NCBI GenBank assembly: GCA_030762895.1
Contig: JAUPTC010000214.1
Coordinates: 1 to 64,000 of the forward strand
Reading direction: 5' to 3'
Source: Sophora flavescens
Taxonomy: Eukaryota; Streptophyta; Magnoliopsida; Fabales; Fabaceae
Length of the DNA: 64,000 nt
The notes under the pieces were generated by a model, which saw nothing but the letters and a program-made list of their open reading frames with translations, did not search any database and was not told the DNA's origin. The position numbers and the translations under genes were made by a program. The stretch's first letter is position 1; each line of letters begins with the position of its first letter. Positions 35,512 through 46,590 of the stretch are shown here, one piece after another.

Positions 35512-36606
35512 ATCATTCCCTCCTTCTTTGAGTGAATTCCACCTCGAATTGAAGTCTTCATCACCAAAATTAGTCATTTTGGGTGCATCCAGAGTGTTCT
35601 TGACAATCACATTGCCATAGGGTGCTTCCTTTGGAATGAAATTACCAAATTTCTGCAAAAAAGTTACAACACCACTAGACAAAGAAAGATCCTTAGAAGC
35701 ATTAGCAATTAAATAAAAATTGTTGCAATAAAAAATGAATTGGGGTTGCCTTGAAATCAAAGCCTCCTTCTCTTCACTTTTTGTTGCCAAACAACTCTCT
35801 TTCTTTTCACTAATTTTCACAATATTTTCCTCATTATTTTTCCCTTGATCACTCTTTTTTTCAATTGTTTTCTCACCTTTTTCGTCAATCTTTTTCTCAC
35901 TCTCTTTTTCAATCCTTTTTTCACTCTCCTTTTCTTTCTTTTTCTCACTCTCCTTTTCTTTTCTCTCTTGATCTCTTTTTTCTCTCATTCTTATTTGATC
36001 CTCACTAACTTGCTTTGGAGATAAAGGAGAAAGAATGACCTTTCGGTCTTGATGCATGAAGGTGAACTTATTTGAGAACCCATCATGGATGGCCTTTTTG
36101 TCATATTGCCAAGGCATTCCCAACAGCATATGGCTTGCCTCCATAGGCACCACATCACAAAGTACACAATCTTCATACTTTCCAATTGAGAATGGGACCT
36201 CTACTTGTTTGTTCACCACCGTTTCCCCAACCTCACTTTGCCATTGAAGCCTATATGGCCTTGGATGTGCCTTAGTAACAAGATTCAATTTGGACACCAA
36301 TCTAGTGCTTACAACATTGGCACAACTCCCACCATCAATGATTAGAGAACATACCTTTCCTTGAATTAGACATCTAGAATGAAAGATATTCTCCCTTTGG
36401 CTTGCTTCATGATCCTTGACTTGACTTCCCAAAAGCCTTCTTACCATGAATAAGTCTCCCTCCGGAATTTCTTCTCCTTTTTCACTCTCCTCCTCACTCG
36501 AGGCTTCGCTTTGTGAGACCACTTCACCGTTCCTTGCCACCATTGTCCTCTTTGTTGGGCATTGGGATGCAATATGCCCATGGCCTAAGCATTTGAAACA
36601 CTTCAC
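35317..36606 (-). CDS. Zinc knuckle, protease, charged spacer and Pol tail fusion (E5)
   Basis: An uninterrupted 429-codon frame, the longest real frame in the window. Residues 3-16 form a CCHC knuckle (CFKCLGHGHIASQC); about 75-190 is a retropepsin-like aspartic protease with the active-site segment IIDGGSC at 89-95; 208-290 is a Lys/Glu-rich, probably helical spacer; 325-340 resembles the usual start of RT (FIPKEAPYG); then the frame jumps to the Pol C-terminal tail (DEDFNSRWNSLKEGGND) and reads through the purine tract into the LTR. RT, RNase H and integrase are cleanly missing. It is frameshifted relative to gag upstream. It could have been expressed as a Gag-processing protein in a non-autonomous element. 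Confidence 0.85.
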   Translation of the reverse strand: MKCFKCLGHGHIASQCPTKRTMVARNGEVVSQSEASSEEESEKGEEIPEGDLFMVRRLLGSQVKDHEASQRENIFHSRCLIQGKVCSLIIDGGSCANVVSTRLVSKLNLVTKAHPRPYRLQWQSEVGETVVNKQVEVPFSIGKYEDCVLCDVVPMEASHMLLGMPWQYDKKAIHDGFSNKFTFMHQDRKVILSPLSPKQVSEDQIRMREKRDQERKEKESEKKKEKESEKRIEKESEKKIDEKGEKTIEKKSDQGKNNEENIVKISEKKESCLATKSEEKEALISRQPQFIFYCNNFYLIANASKDLSLSSGVVTFLQKFGNFIPKEAPYGNVIVKNTLDAPKMTNFGDEDFNSRWNSLKEGGNDMSPIWSMVQEASQGLGGPMTNVTTKKAQQVLIQTMVLIMEASPNARLDGMKPKLLTYIIQLKDP

Positions 36607-37511
36607 ATCACGGCTCCTAGAACTTGTTTCCGTTGGATTCTTTCCTTGAGGGGTGCTCCGGCCTCTTTAGAAAATGGTGCACCCTCCTTCTTTGAATCTT
36701 CCTTCCAATTTGAGGATGGAAATTTGGAAGATGAAGAAAAAGAATATTTGGACTTTCTCCTCTTAATTTGTTGTTCCACGTTAATCGCTTGTTGAACCAA
36801 ATCTTCAAGCTCCACATAATTTTGTAACTCCACTATGTCTTGAATATCTTGATTCAAGCCATGTAAGAACCTTGCCATGGTAGCCTCCCTATCTTCTTTA
36901 AAATTTGACCTAAGTAAGGCCAACTCCATCTCCTTGAAATATTCATCAACGCTTGTGGTCCCTTGGGTAAGCCTTTGTAACTTGTTGTGAATATCCCTTT
37001 GATAATGATTTGGGACATACCTCTTCCTCATGATAAATTTCATCTCCTCCCAAGTGTCTATGGGCTCTCTTCCATGTCTTCTCCTTTCTTTTTGTAGTTG
37101 GTCCCACCACACAAGTGCATATTCCTTGAACTCAAGGGCGGCTACTTTCACCTTCTTGCTTTCATTGTATGAATTACAATCAAAGACTTGTTCTATTTTT
37201 AGCTCCCACTCCAAGTAAGCCTCCAGATCATTCTTCCCAATAAAGGGAGGAACTTTGATTTTGACCCCTTCAAGTCCTCTATCACGTCTCTCTCCCCTAT
37301 GTCCTCCTCTTCTATGTCATCCTCCTCTAGGCCTTCCTCTTTCACTATCATAGTCACTTGAATCGTCACGGTGTAGGTTAGCAAGTTGTCTATCATAATT
37401 GGCTTGCATTTGCTCCATTTGTCTTTGAAGAGCTTGGACTTGATGGTCCATCCTAGCTTGAAGAGTGGCTGACCTTCGAGATAATGGTGGACTATCCTCA
37501 TTGTTGGCCAT
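36607..37511 (-). pseudogene. gag: gag, E5 copy, with stop and frameshifts
   Basis: Starts MANNEDSPPLS at 37511 and stops after GRPRGG at 37317 through the same TGA as E3b. A 203-codon frame (37214-36603) carries the capsid-type domain almost complete: ECDC-free helical region, WWDQLQKERRRHGREPIDTW, KRYVPNHYQ, SVDEYFKEMELALLRSN, FLHGLNQDIQD, then a Lys/Ser-rich tail. Frameshifts lie near 37225 and near 36650, separating it from the upstream part and from the zinc knuckle. Confidence 0.87.
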
Positions 37512-38125
37512 GATTTGAGTAGAAGAGTTTGTGTTTCCTCACTTCACTCCCTCACTAGTTCACACAATGGATTTTTTTTTCACTCTTTTGGCATTTTCCA
37601 CACAAAAATGTATTTTGGACACTCTTGCCTTTTTCCTCCCAAATGTTCTCCTTTAGTTCTTAGAAGAATCAAACACAAAAACCACACAAAAATCCAAAAA
37701 ATTCAAGTAACAAAAATCACAAAACTTATCAAAACAAAGGAAACAAAAGGAAAGGCTAGAAAGGCAAAGCTTTGGAAATAAAACAAGGAAGAAGGGAAAC
37801 ATTTTTCCTTTTTTTTTTGTTTCAAGAACACAAATTGCTCAAATAGACTTTTCTCTTCCTTTTTTTTTCCAAGATTTCATGCACAATTTTTTTTCTTATA
37901 ATTTGTGCAAATATTTTTTTTTTCAAACTTTGAAGAAGAGAATCACACTTGAAAACTTGTTTTTGAGCAAGAACAACAACCACGAAATTTCCCTTCACAA
38001 ATAGAATCAAAGTGTAATTTTTTTTTTTATATAGTTTTTGGGTTTAAAAGAAGAAAAGAAGAAAGGTAGAAGATGAAGAACAAAAACACAGAAAATCTAA
38101 CCAAAGCCTAAGCTTTGATACCACT
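37512..38125 (-). other. E5 leader and primer binding site
   Basis: 614 bp of A/T-rich leader with homopolymer runs. The inverted primer site GCTTTGATACCACT lies at about 38112-38125 against the LTR. It is colinear with the leaders of E1, E2 and E3b; none of the short frames is kept in phase between copies. Confidence 0.87.
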
Positions 38126-39129
38126 TGATGATAATCAAATGGTGAGGTTGCCTTTGATGATCTTTTTGGTTGAATTTTTAACACAAATTCGTGTAACACT
38201 TTGTAACCAAGATTAAAGTGAAGAAATAAAGAAAATGGATGAGTAAGAAGATGATGATGGCGCCACAAAACAAGAGTTTTGATAAGCCAAGTGAGGTTCG
38301 CCACAAGAATCTTGGATTCTTGATGAGAACAATAGTTTGGTTCAACCAAGAACCTAGGAGAACAAAATTCTCACAAAATGGATTTGATCCAAAATTAACA
38401 TCCAAGTTACCATTTCATGTGTTTGTCACAAATTACATATAGTTGAGCAGTCAACTTTTGGCCTTCCAAAACCAAACCATAACCCCCACTTAATTGGCCT
38501 AATTCATGACCTTAAACACTCACTTATTCCCACTTAACTCAGCCATCGTAACATGAGTTAAAAAACCCTCATAATGTAGCCACCAAATCATTCAACTCAG
38601 CCATAAGACTATGAAGGTTACGCCGCCCCTCTTCTTGACACTTCATCCCCTAATTATGTGGTGGTTACACTTGCTTCTCACATTAAAAGTGTAACCCCCA
38701 TAATTTATACAATTTATCAAAATATCAACACACTAGGTTAGGAGTTCTTATAGCATGCAAGCTAAAGATTCCTCCCACTAAGACAAATTCGTTTTCCATC
38801 ATGGATTACAAGTGGGCTGCCCCAAAAACATCACTTAGTATTTGGGATCACTCATAAAACCCATTTACACTTATTGAATTAAAACAAACAACTAAAATTG
38901 GACTCTTCTTCATGTTGCACGCCCCTCTTGTCATGGATCCTTTAGTTGGATAATGTAAGTTAATAATTTGGGCTTCATTCCATCTAATCTTGCATTTGAG
39001 CTTGCTTCCATGATGAGAACCATAGTTTGAATTAACACTTGTTGGGCTTTCTTGGTTGTAACATTTGAAATTGGCCCACCAAGTCCTTGATAAGCTTCTT
39101 GAACCATACTCCAAATTGGGCTCATATCA
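38126..39129 (-). repeat. E5 5' LTR, complete
   Basis: 1004 bp with both termini. The hairpin series (inverted) lies at about 38267-38375, the TATA-like element near 38435, and the U3 coding-like tail at 38931-39125. Satellite block G begins immediately at 39130. Confidence 0.94.
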
Positions 39130-42100
39130 CCATGGGATCATGACAAGAGGGTCATGTGTTAACCATGGCATCATGGCGTCAGTGTCACAGGTTAACCATG
39201 CGATCATTGCAAGAGGTTCATGGGTTAACTATGGGATCATGGCGTCAGATTCATTGGTTAACCATGGGATCATAAAAAGATTATCATGGGTTAACCATGG
39301 GGTCATGGAAAGAGGGTCATGGGTTAACAATGGTATCTTGGTGTAAGGGTCATGGGTTAACCATGGGATCATAACAAGATGGTCATGGGTTAACCATGGG
39401 ATCATGACAAGAGGGTCATGGGTTAACAATGGGATCTTGTCAAGTGGTTCATGGTTTAACCATGGGATAATGGCCTAAGGGACATCGGTTAACCATGGGA
39501 TCATGGTGTCAGGGTCATTGGTTAACGATGAGATCATGGCAAGGGGGTCATGGGTTAATCACGTGATCATCACAAGGGGATCATGGGTTAACCATGGGAT
39601 CATCGCAAGGGGGTCATGTGTTAACCATTGGATCACGGCAATTGGGTCATGTGCTAATCATCTAATTATTGTGTGAGGGTCAACGGTTAACCATTAGATC
39701 ATGGCGTGAGGGTCATGTGTTAACTATGGGATCCTATCAAGAGGGTCATCGGTTAACAGTGGGATCATGGCGTGAGGGTCATGGGTTAACCATGGGATCA
39801 TGGAAAATGGGTCTTGGGTTAACCATGGGATTATGACGTCCGGGTCATGGGTTAACCATGGGATCATGGTTAAAGGGTCATGGGTTAACCATGGGATCAT
39901 GATAAGAGGGACACGGGTTAACCTTGGGATCACGACGTTAGGGTCATGGGATTACCCTGGTATCATGCCAATTGGGTCATGGGTTAACCATGAGATCATG
40001 GCAAATGGGTGCTGGATTAACCATAAGATCATAGCAAGGGGTTTTGGGGTAACCATGTGATCATGGCAAGAGGGTCTTCGGTTAACCATGGGTCATGGGA
40101 TTACCCGGGTATCATGCCAATTGGGTCATGGGTTAACCATGAGATCATGGCAAGTGGTTGCTGGATTAACCATAGGATCATAGCAAGGGGTTTTGGGGTA
40201 ACCATGTGATCATGGCAAGAGGGTCTTCGGTTAACCATGGGAACAATGCAAGAGGGTCATGGGTTAACCATGGGATCATGACAAGAGGTTCATGAGGTAA
40301 CCATTGGATCATGGCGTGAGGGTCCTCCTTAACCATGGGATCGTGGCGTGAGGGTCATGGGTTAATCATGGGATCATGGCGTTAGGGTCATAGGTTAACC
40401 ATGGGATCATGGCATCAATGTCATAGGTTAACCATGGGATCAATGCAAGAGGGTCATGGGATAACCATGGGATCATGGCAAGAGTGTCATGGGATAACCA
40501 TGAGATCATGGCAAGTGGGTCATGGTTTAACCATGGGATCATGGCGTGAGGGTCATGGCTTAACCATGTGAACATGTGGTGAAGGTCATGGGTTTACCAT
40601 GTGATCATGTCGTGAGGGTCATGGGTTATCCATGGGATCAAGGCAACGGTGTCATGTGTTAATCAGGTGATCATGACAAAGGGATCATGTGTTAACCTTG
40701 GGATCATGGCAATTGGGTCATGTGTTAATAATGGGATTATTGTGTGAGTGTCAATGGTTAACCATTGGATCATGGCGTGAGGGTCATGGGTTAACCATGG
40801 GATCGTGGCGTGAGGGTCAAGGGTTAACCATGGGATCGTGACAAGAGGGTCATGTCCCCATGGCGTGAGGGTCATTCCTTAACCATGGGATCATGGCGTG
40901 AGGGTAATGGGTTTAGGTCATAGTTTGACCATGTGATCATGGTATGAGGGTCATGGGATAACCATGGGATCATGACAAGAGGGTCATGTGTTAATAATGG
41001 GATTATTGTGTGAGGGTTAAGGATTAACCATTGGATCTTGGCAAGTGGGTCATGGGTTAACATGGGATCATGACTAGAGGGTCATGGGTTAACCCTGTGA
41101 TCATGGCGTCATGGTCATGGGTTAACCATGGTATCTTGGCGTAAGGGTCATGGGTTAACCATGGGATCATAACAAGATGGTCATGGGTTAACCAAGGGAT
41201 CATGGCAAGAGGGTCATGGGTTAACAATGGGATTTTGTCAAGTGGTTCATGGTTTAACCATGGGATCATGGCCAAAGGGACATCGGTTAACCATGGGATC
41301 ATGGTGTGAGTGTCATTGGTTAACGATGAGATCATGGCAAGGGGGTCATGGGTGAATCACATGATCATCACAAGGGGATCATGGGTTAACCATGGGATCA
41401 TCGCAAGGGGGTCATATGTTAACCATGGGATCACGGCAATTGGGTCATGTGTTAATCATGTAATTATTGTGTGAGGGTCAACGGTTAACCATTAGATCAT
41501 AGCGTGAGGGTCATGTGTTAACTATGGGATCCTATCAAGAGGGTCATGGGTTAACCTTGGGATCATGTCAGAGGTCATGGGTTAACCTTGGGATCATGGC
41601 AAATGGGTCTTGGGTTAACCATGGGATTATGGCATCCGGGTCATGGGTTAACCATGGGATCATGGTTAAAGGGTCATGGGTTAACCATGGGATCATGATA
41701 AGAGGGACATGGGTTAACCTTGGGATCACGACGTTAGGGTCATCGGATAACCCTGGGATCATGGCAATTGGGTCATGGGTTAACCATGGGATCATGGCAA
41801 GTGGGTCCTGTATTAACCATTGGATCACAGCAAGGGGTTTTGGGGTAACCATGTGATCATGGCAAGAGGGTCTTCGGTTAAACATGGGAACAATGCAAGA
41901 GGGTCATGGGTTAACCATGGGATCATGACAAGAGGTTCATGAGGTAACCATTGGATCATGGCGTGAGGGTGCTCCTTAACCATGGGATCGTGGCGTGAGG
42001 GTCATGGCTTAGTCATGGTATCATGGCGATAGGGTCATAGGTTAACCATGGGATCGTGGCGTCAATGTCATTGGTTAACCATGGGATCAATGCAAGAAGG

Positions 42101-42359
42101 TCATGGGATAACCATGGGATCATGGCAAGAAGGTCATAGGTTAACCATGGGTTGGCAAGTGGGTCATGGTTTAACCATGGGATCTTGGCGTGAGGGTCAT
42201 GGCTTAACCATGTGAACATGTGGTGAAGGTCATGGGTTACCCATGTGATCATGTCGTGATGGTCATCGGTTATCCATGGGATCAAGGCAAGGGTGTCATG
42301 GGTTAATCAGGGGATCATGACAAAGGGATCATGTGTTAACCATGGGATCATGGCAATTG
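39130..42359 (+). repeat. 33-bp satellite block G with higher-order repeats
   Basis: About 98 regular units, many of the CAAGAGGGTCATGG and CAAGTGGGTCATGG variants. A stretch from about 39330 recurs about 1.8 kb later from about 41130; diagnostic variants repeat at 39664 and 41462 and at 39728 and 41526, both 1798 bp apart. The first copy also holds an extra ~150-bp duplication (39955-40080 again at 40083-40240). Long frames on both strands are repeat by-products. Confidence 0.95.
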
Positions 42360-43172
42360 TGATGCAAACCAAGGATGATGTCCAATTTGAGGCCAAATTA
42401 ATATTTTTGATGAAAATTTTATTTTCATTGTGGGGAACCCGTATGCTTGATTTGGTCAGATCTTGAGCTACGAATCTCCGATTGATGCATTCTTTGGTGT
42501 GTTGGAAAGCTTAGGGAATTATCTACAAATCATATCTCAGGCCTCTTGACCAAATTCGGCTTCTATCATGGTGAAAAAGGGCTGCAAGCTTAATACGAAT
42601 TCTTGGACCTTAAATGAGTTATATGTTAATTGGGCTACACTAAGCTTGATGAATGAGCAAGGCCCATTATGAATGGTGGCTGGCACGTTTTTGAAACTCA
42701 CAAAGGAGAGCAACCTTTGGCTTGCATGCCTAGGTAACTCCTTTAGAAGTTATGGAACCACTTTTATTATTTTCTTAAGTAGGATAGTTATGTTCTTTTA
42801 ATAACCACTTAGTGGAGAGTTATGTCTAGGAGTTTATGTCATCTTATGATGACCTTTGGTTTTTATTTCCCTATGCTATATGTACATACCTATTACATGA
42901 TGAATGATAACTTTGAGTTCATTTTGGATTGATTCCAATTGTGAGAGTGTTTTCTCTCTTGGGTTCTTCATTGAGCTAACCCTTGTTCTTATCAAGAATC
43001 CAAGATTCTTGTGGCGAACCTCACATTGGCTTATCAAATCCCCTTGGATTTGTGGCGCCTACCTCCCATTTCTCATCTTATCCAATTTTGTATTTCATCT
43101 TCTTCTATAATTTTGCTTGGTCACTCAAGGATAGATCCGAAAATATATATGTTCCTTGTTAGGATCATATCA
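42360..43172 (+). repeat. E8 5' LTR
   Basis: 813 bp, TGATGCAAACC to GGATCATATCA. The hairpin series is at 42943-43059: GAGAG/CTCTC, GGGTT/AACCC, CAAGAATC/GATTCTTG and CAAATCC/GGATTTG (43035-43052), the last two followed by TGGCG. A TATA-like GCTATATGTACA is near 42876-42887. Confidence 0.94.
42943..43059 (+). promoter_or_regulatory. Conserved hairpin series, G2a version
   Basis: Same order as in G1 but with changed stems: first stem GAGAG/CTCTC instead of GAGAA/TTCTC; last stem CAAATCC/GGATTTG with loop CCTT instead of CAAAAC/GTTTTG with loop TCTT. The third stem and the TGGCG following both stem 3 and stem 4 are unchanged. Copies are also at 44820-44936, 53218-53338, 25478-25590 and 33947-34070 (the last two inverted). 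Paired changes support a structure acting as RNA. Confidence 0.75.
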
Positions 43173-43277
43173 TTTGGTATCTAGAGCCATCCTTCCTAGA
43201 GTGACTTATGATTTTTCTTTTTTTCAACTTTTTCTTTTTTTTTTTCGGAAGTTTGAATTTTTCTTGGTGGGTTCTTC

Positions 43278-43760
43278 ATGGAGTCACTAATGAAGAAAAA
43301 TGATGCCAAGAAAATGGAGGATCTTTTCTATTCTAGATGCTACGTGAAGGACAAGATATGTAGCTTGGTCATTGATAGAAAGGGTTACATCAACCTAGCT
43401 AGTACCACCATGGTGAAAAAGTTGGGACTTCCTCTTCTAGAGCATCCACAACCGTATGTCATTTGGAGCATCCCGGAGTTTAGTGATTTCGGTGATGTGA
43501 TGGTGAGCAGACAAGTACAAGTGCCATTCCGGATTGGGAGATATGAAGATGACGTTTTATGTGATGTGGTGCCCATGGAAACGAAGCACTTGTTACTTGG
43601 GCGTCCATGGAGGATTGAACGACAAGCGAAATATGATGTCTACAACAATAGGTACTCATTTGTATTTAATAATCGTAAAATTACTCTTGGATCATTGTCA
43701 CCAAAACAAGTGTATGAAGATCAAATGTACTTGAAAGGAGAGAGTGAGAAAAAAGAATGA
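43278..43760 (+). pseudogene. Aspartic protease region with altered active site (E8)
   Basis: 160 codons corresponding to residues 65-225 of the E5 frame, including FYSRCYVKDKICSLVID, LVVSRQVQVPF-like segments, RYEDDVLCDVVPMETKHLLLGRPW and SPKQVYEDQM. The active-site segment that reads IDGGSC in E5 reads IDRKGY here (Asp at residue 33), so Gly-Gly-Ser after the Asp is lost and catalysis is unlikely. The ATG at 43278 lies about 90 bp after the primer site with no gag before it. The frame ends in TGA at 43758. Confidence 0.8.
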
Positions 43761-44181
43761 TTGAGAAAACAATAAAAGAAGAGTGTTCGGTGAATGAGGA
43801 AAGCAAAGAAGGAGAAGTAATAAAAAAGAAAGCCATGAGAAAAAGGTAGAAGAAAAGGGAATGGAGGAAAACAAACAGAATGAAAAAGATGTTGAGAAAA
43901 AGGTGGAGACTGCATTTGTTGAAGGGGAAAATAAAAAGAAAAAAATTGAGGCAAAGGTTGAAAGAAGAATTGAGAGTCTTCCTATAAAAGAAAATAAGGT
44001 GAAGGGAGGAATGTTGGCAAGGCAGTCTATATATATCTTTCTATGTAAAGATGCTTGTTTGACTACTAATGCAAACTCTTTGCCTAGAGGCGATGACTCT
44101 ATTTTGAAGGAAGTTGAAGAAACAATTCCAAGAGAGGTGCCGCATGGATTCAAAATGGTTGTGTTTGAACCCGGAGGATAA
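43761..44181 (+). pseudogene. Lys/Glu-rich spacer joined to RT start and integrase end (E8)
   Basis: After the stop and a frameshift, the frame 43861-44181 encodes a charged, probably coiled spacer, then EVEETIPREVPHG (which matches the RT start) followed at once by KMVVFEPGG (which matches the integrase C-terminal KVVFEPGD segment of E3). Everything from RT to integrase was therefore removed between these points. The Phe/Ser-rich frames on the other strand at 43698-44153 are antisense shadows. Confidence 0.75.
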
Positions 44182-44237
44182 AGAAGACTCCCTAAGGCAA
44201 TAAATTCGAGGTCGAATTCTTTTCAAGAGGGAGGGAA

Positions 44238-45048
44238 TGATGCAAACCAAGGATGATGTCCAATTTGAGGCCAAATTAATATTTTTGATGAAAATTTTAT
44301 TTTCATTTTGGGGAACCCGTATGCTTGATTTGGTCAGATCTTGAGCTACGAATCTCCGATTGATGCATTCTATGGTGTGTTGGAAAGCTTAGGGAATTAT
44401 CTACAAATCATATCTCAGGACTCTTGACCAAATTCGGCTTCTATCATGGTGAAAAAGGGCTGCAAGCTTAATACGAATTCTTGGACCTTAAATGAGTTAT
44501 ATGTTAATTGGGCTACACTAAGCTTGATGAATGAGCAAGGCCCATTATGAATGGTGGCTGGCACGTTTTTGAAACTCACAAAGGAGAGCAACCTTTGGCT
44601 TGCATGCCTAGGTAACTCCTTTAGAAGTTATGGAACCACTTTTATTATTTTCTTAAGTAGGATAGTTATGTTCTTTTAATAACCACTTAGTGGAGAGTTA
44701 TGTCTAGGAGTTTATGTCATCTTATGATGACCTTTGGTTTTATTTCCCTATGCTATATGTACACACCTATTACATGATGAATGATAACTTTGAGTTCATT
44801 TTGGATTGATTCCAATTGTGAGAGTGTTTTCTCTCTTGGGTTCTTCATTGAGCCAACCCTTGTTCTTATCAAGAATCCAAGATTCTTGTGGCGAACCTCA
44901 CATTGGCTTATCAAATCCCCTTGGATTTGTGGCGCCTACCTCCCATTTCTCATCTTATCCAATTTTGTATTTCATCTTCTTCTATAATTTTGCTTGGTCA
45001 CTCAAGGATAGATCGAAAATATATATGTTCCTTATTAGGATCATATCA
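44238..45048 (+). repeat. E8 3' LTR
   Basis: 811 bp, about 99% identical by eye to the 5' LTR. It starts right after the purine tract and ends GGATCATATCA at 45048. Confidence 0.94.
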
Positions 45049-45067
45049 TTGATACCAAATGATATGA
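45041..45067. other. Foldback at the E8 3' junction
   Basis: The LTR end TCATATCATT (45041-45050) is followed by GATACCA and then AATGATATGA (45058-45067), a perfect 10-bp inverted repeat. The 17 bases 45051-45067 are the reverse complement of 43165-43181, the 5' LTR end plus primer site. Satellite resumes at 45069. A normal integration would show a 5-bp duplication here; none is present. Confidence 0.88.
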
Positions 45068-45068
45068 G

Positions 45069-45661
45069 GGTCATGTATTAATAATGGGATTATTTTGTGA
45101 GGGTCAATCGTTAACCATTGGATCATGGCATGAGGGTCATGTGTTAATTATGGGATCATGTCAAGAGGGTCATGGGTTAACCATGGGATCATGGCGTAAG
45201 GGTCATGGGGTAACCATGGGATCATGGCAAATGGGTCTTGGGTTAACCATTGGATTATGGCGTCCGGGTCATGGGTTAACCATGGGATCATGGTAAAAGG
45301 GTCATGGGTTAACCATGGGATCATGACAACAGGGTCATGGGTTAACCATGGGATCTTGGTAAGTGGGTCATGGATTAAGCCTGGAATCATGGCAAGTGGG
45401 TCATGGATTAACCATGGAATCGCAGCAAGGAGTTTTGGGGTAACCAAGTGATCATGGCAAGAGGGTCTTAGGTTAACCATGGGATCAATGCAAGAGGGGC
45501 ATGGGTTAACCACGGGATGATGGCGTCAGGGTCATGGGTTAACCATGGGATCATGACAAGAGGTTCATGAGTTAACCTTTGGATCATGGCGTGAGGGTCA
45601 TTCCTTAACCATAGGATCATGGCGTGAGGGTCATGGATTAATCATGGCATCATGGCGTTTG
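45069..45661 (+). repeat. 33-bp satellite block H
   Basis: About 18 units that continue block G in register across E8 and correspond to the higher-order segment at 41455-41990 (same order of variants such as TCCGGGTCATGG and the TTTTGGGGTAACC unit). Confidence 0.94.
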
Positions 45662-46590
45662 TGATTACAACCAAATGGTGAGGTTGCCTTGTTGAAGATC
45701 TATTTGGTTGAATTCTTAACAAGTTAATGCGAAACCAATTTTTGGAACCAAAATAAGAAGAAGAAAATATGAAAATGGTGAAGATTAGAGATGGTATGGC
45801 GCCACAAACTAGAGAGTTTGATAAGCCTATGAAGTTCGCCACAAGAATCTTGGATTCTTGATAAGAACAATAGTTGGCTCAACCAAGAACCAAAGAGAGA
45901 CAATTCTCTCACAAATGGATTTCAATCCAAATTCAACATCCAAGTTTTTATTCATGTGTTTAGGCATGTTACATATAGGGTGTGGCTGCCAACATTTGGC
46001 TTCACCCTTTGTCTTCCCAATGATTCCATAACCCCCACATAACTAGCCTATTCATGACTTACTAAACTCACACTTAACTCAACCACTTAATAGTGACTTA
46101 TTACCCTCTCTCTATCATTATGTAGCAGCCACACTTATTTCTCAAATTAAAAGTCTAACTCCCACATAATTAACAAAACATAAAAAAAGGCTAAAAACTT
46201 AAAGGAGTTACTATTGGTATGCAAACCAACAAGATTCCTCCCACTATGCACCCAAATTCGAAATTCTTCATAAAACCCAAGTTTATTGCACTTTATTTAA
46301 TAGAAATAAACTAGAAAATGATAATATGGGAAGTGGACGTCTAAGCCCATCATGGGTCTTCAAGTTGGATGAGATAAGTAACCATTTTGTCCTCCACTCT
46401 ATCAAGACTTGAACTTGGGCTTGTTTCCATCAAGGTTGACACTATTTGGTTTAGAACTTCTTGGGCTTTCTTGGCTCTTGCTCTTGTCTTAGACCCACCA
46501 AGTTCTTTTAGTGCTCCTTGGTCCATGCTCCTTATTGGGCTCATATCATTCTTGATGACAAGTTGACTTGCCCCCCCTTGGCTCATATCA
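45662..46590 (-). mobile_element. G4 solo LTR in the satellite (TSD GTTTG)
   Basis: 929 bp, inverted, TGATTACAACC to GGCTCATATCA, with the perfect duplication GTTTG (45657-45661, 46591-46595). It is nearly identical to 29388-30314. Its first hairpin is GAGAGA/TCTCTC (inverted, near 45893-45908). No internal sequence remains. Confidence 0.96.

Larger units (their letters stand above)
34765..39129 (-). mobile_element. E5: pol-less G1 element with a long open protease frame
   Basis: Minus-strand order: 5' LTR (38126-39129), primer site, leader, gag (37511-36607), zinc knuckle and protease frame (36606-35317), purine tract (AAGAAGGAGGGA inverted, about 35512-35525) and a 3' LTR (34765-35511) lacking its outer end. 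RT, RNase H and integrase are missing with the same junction as in E2. The outer end of the 5' LTR is set in satellite. Confidence 0.92.
42360..45048 (+). mobile_element. E8: young non-autonomous G2a element, protease-only
   Basis: 2689 bp: 5' LTR (42360-43172), primer site TTGGTATCTAGAGCC (43174-43188), a protease-region frame, a Lys/Glu-rich frame, purine tract (AAGAGGGAGGGAA, 44225-44237) and 3' LTR (44238-45048). By eye the LTRs differ at about 8 of ~812 positions, so it is recent. There is no gag, RT or integrase. It is set in satellite, but the right junction has a 20-bp foldback and no 5-bp duplication. Confidence 0.93.

Noticed and set aside
45049..45053. TTGAT after the E8 3' LTR as a target-site duplication of AATTG
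   Set aside because: The sequences do not match at five bases, and these bases belong to the inverted primer-site foldback.
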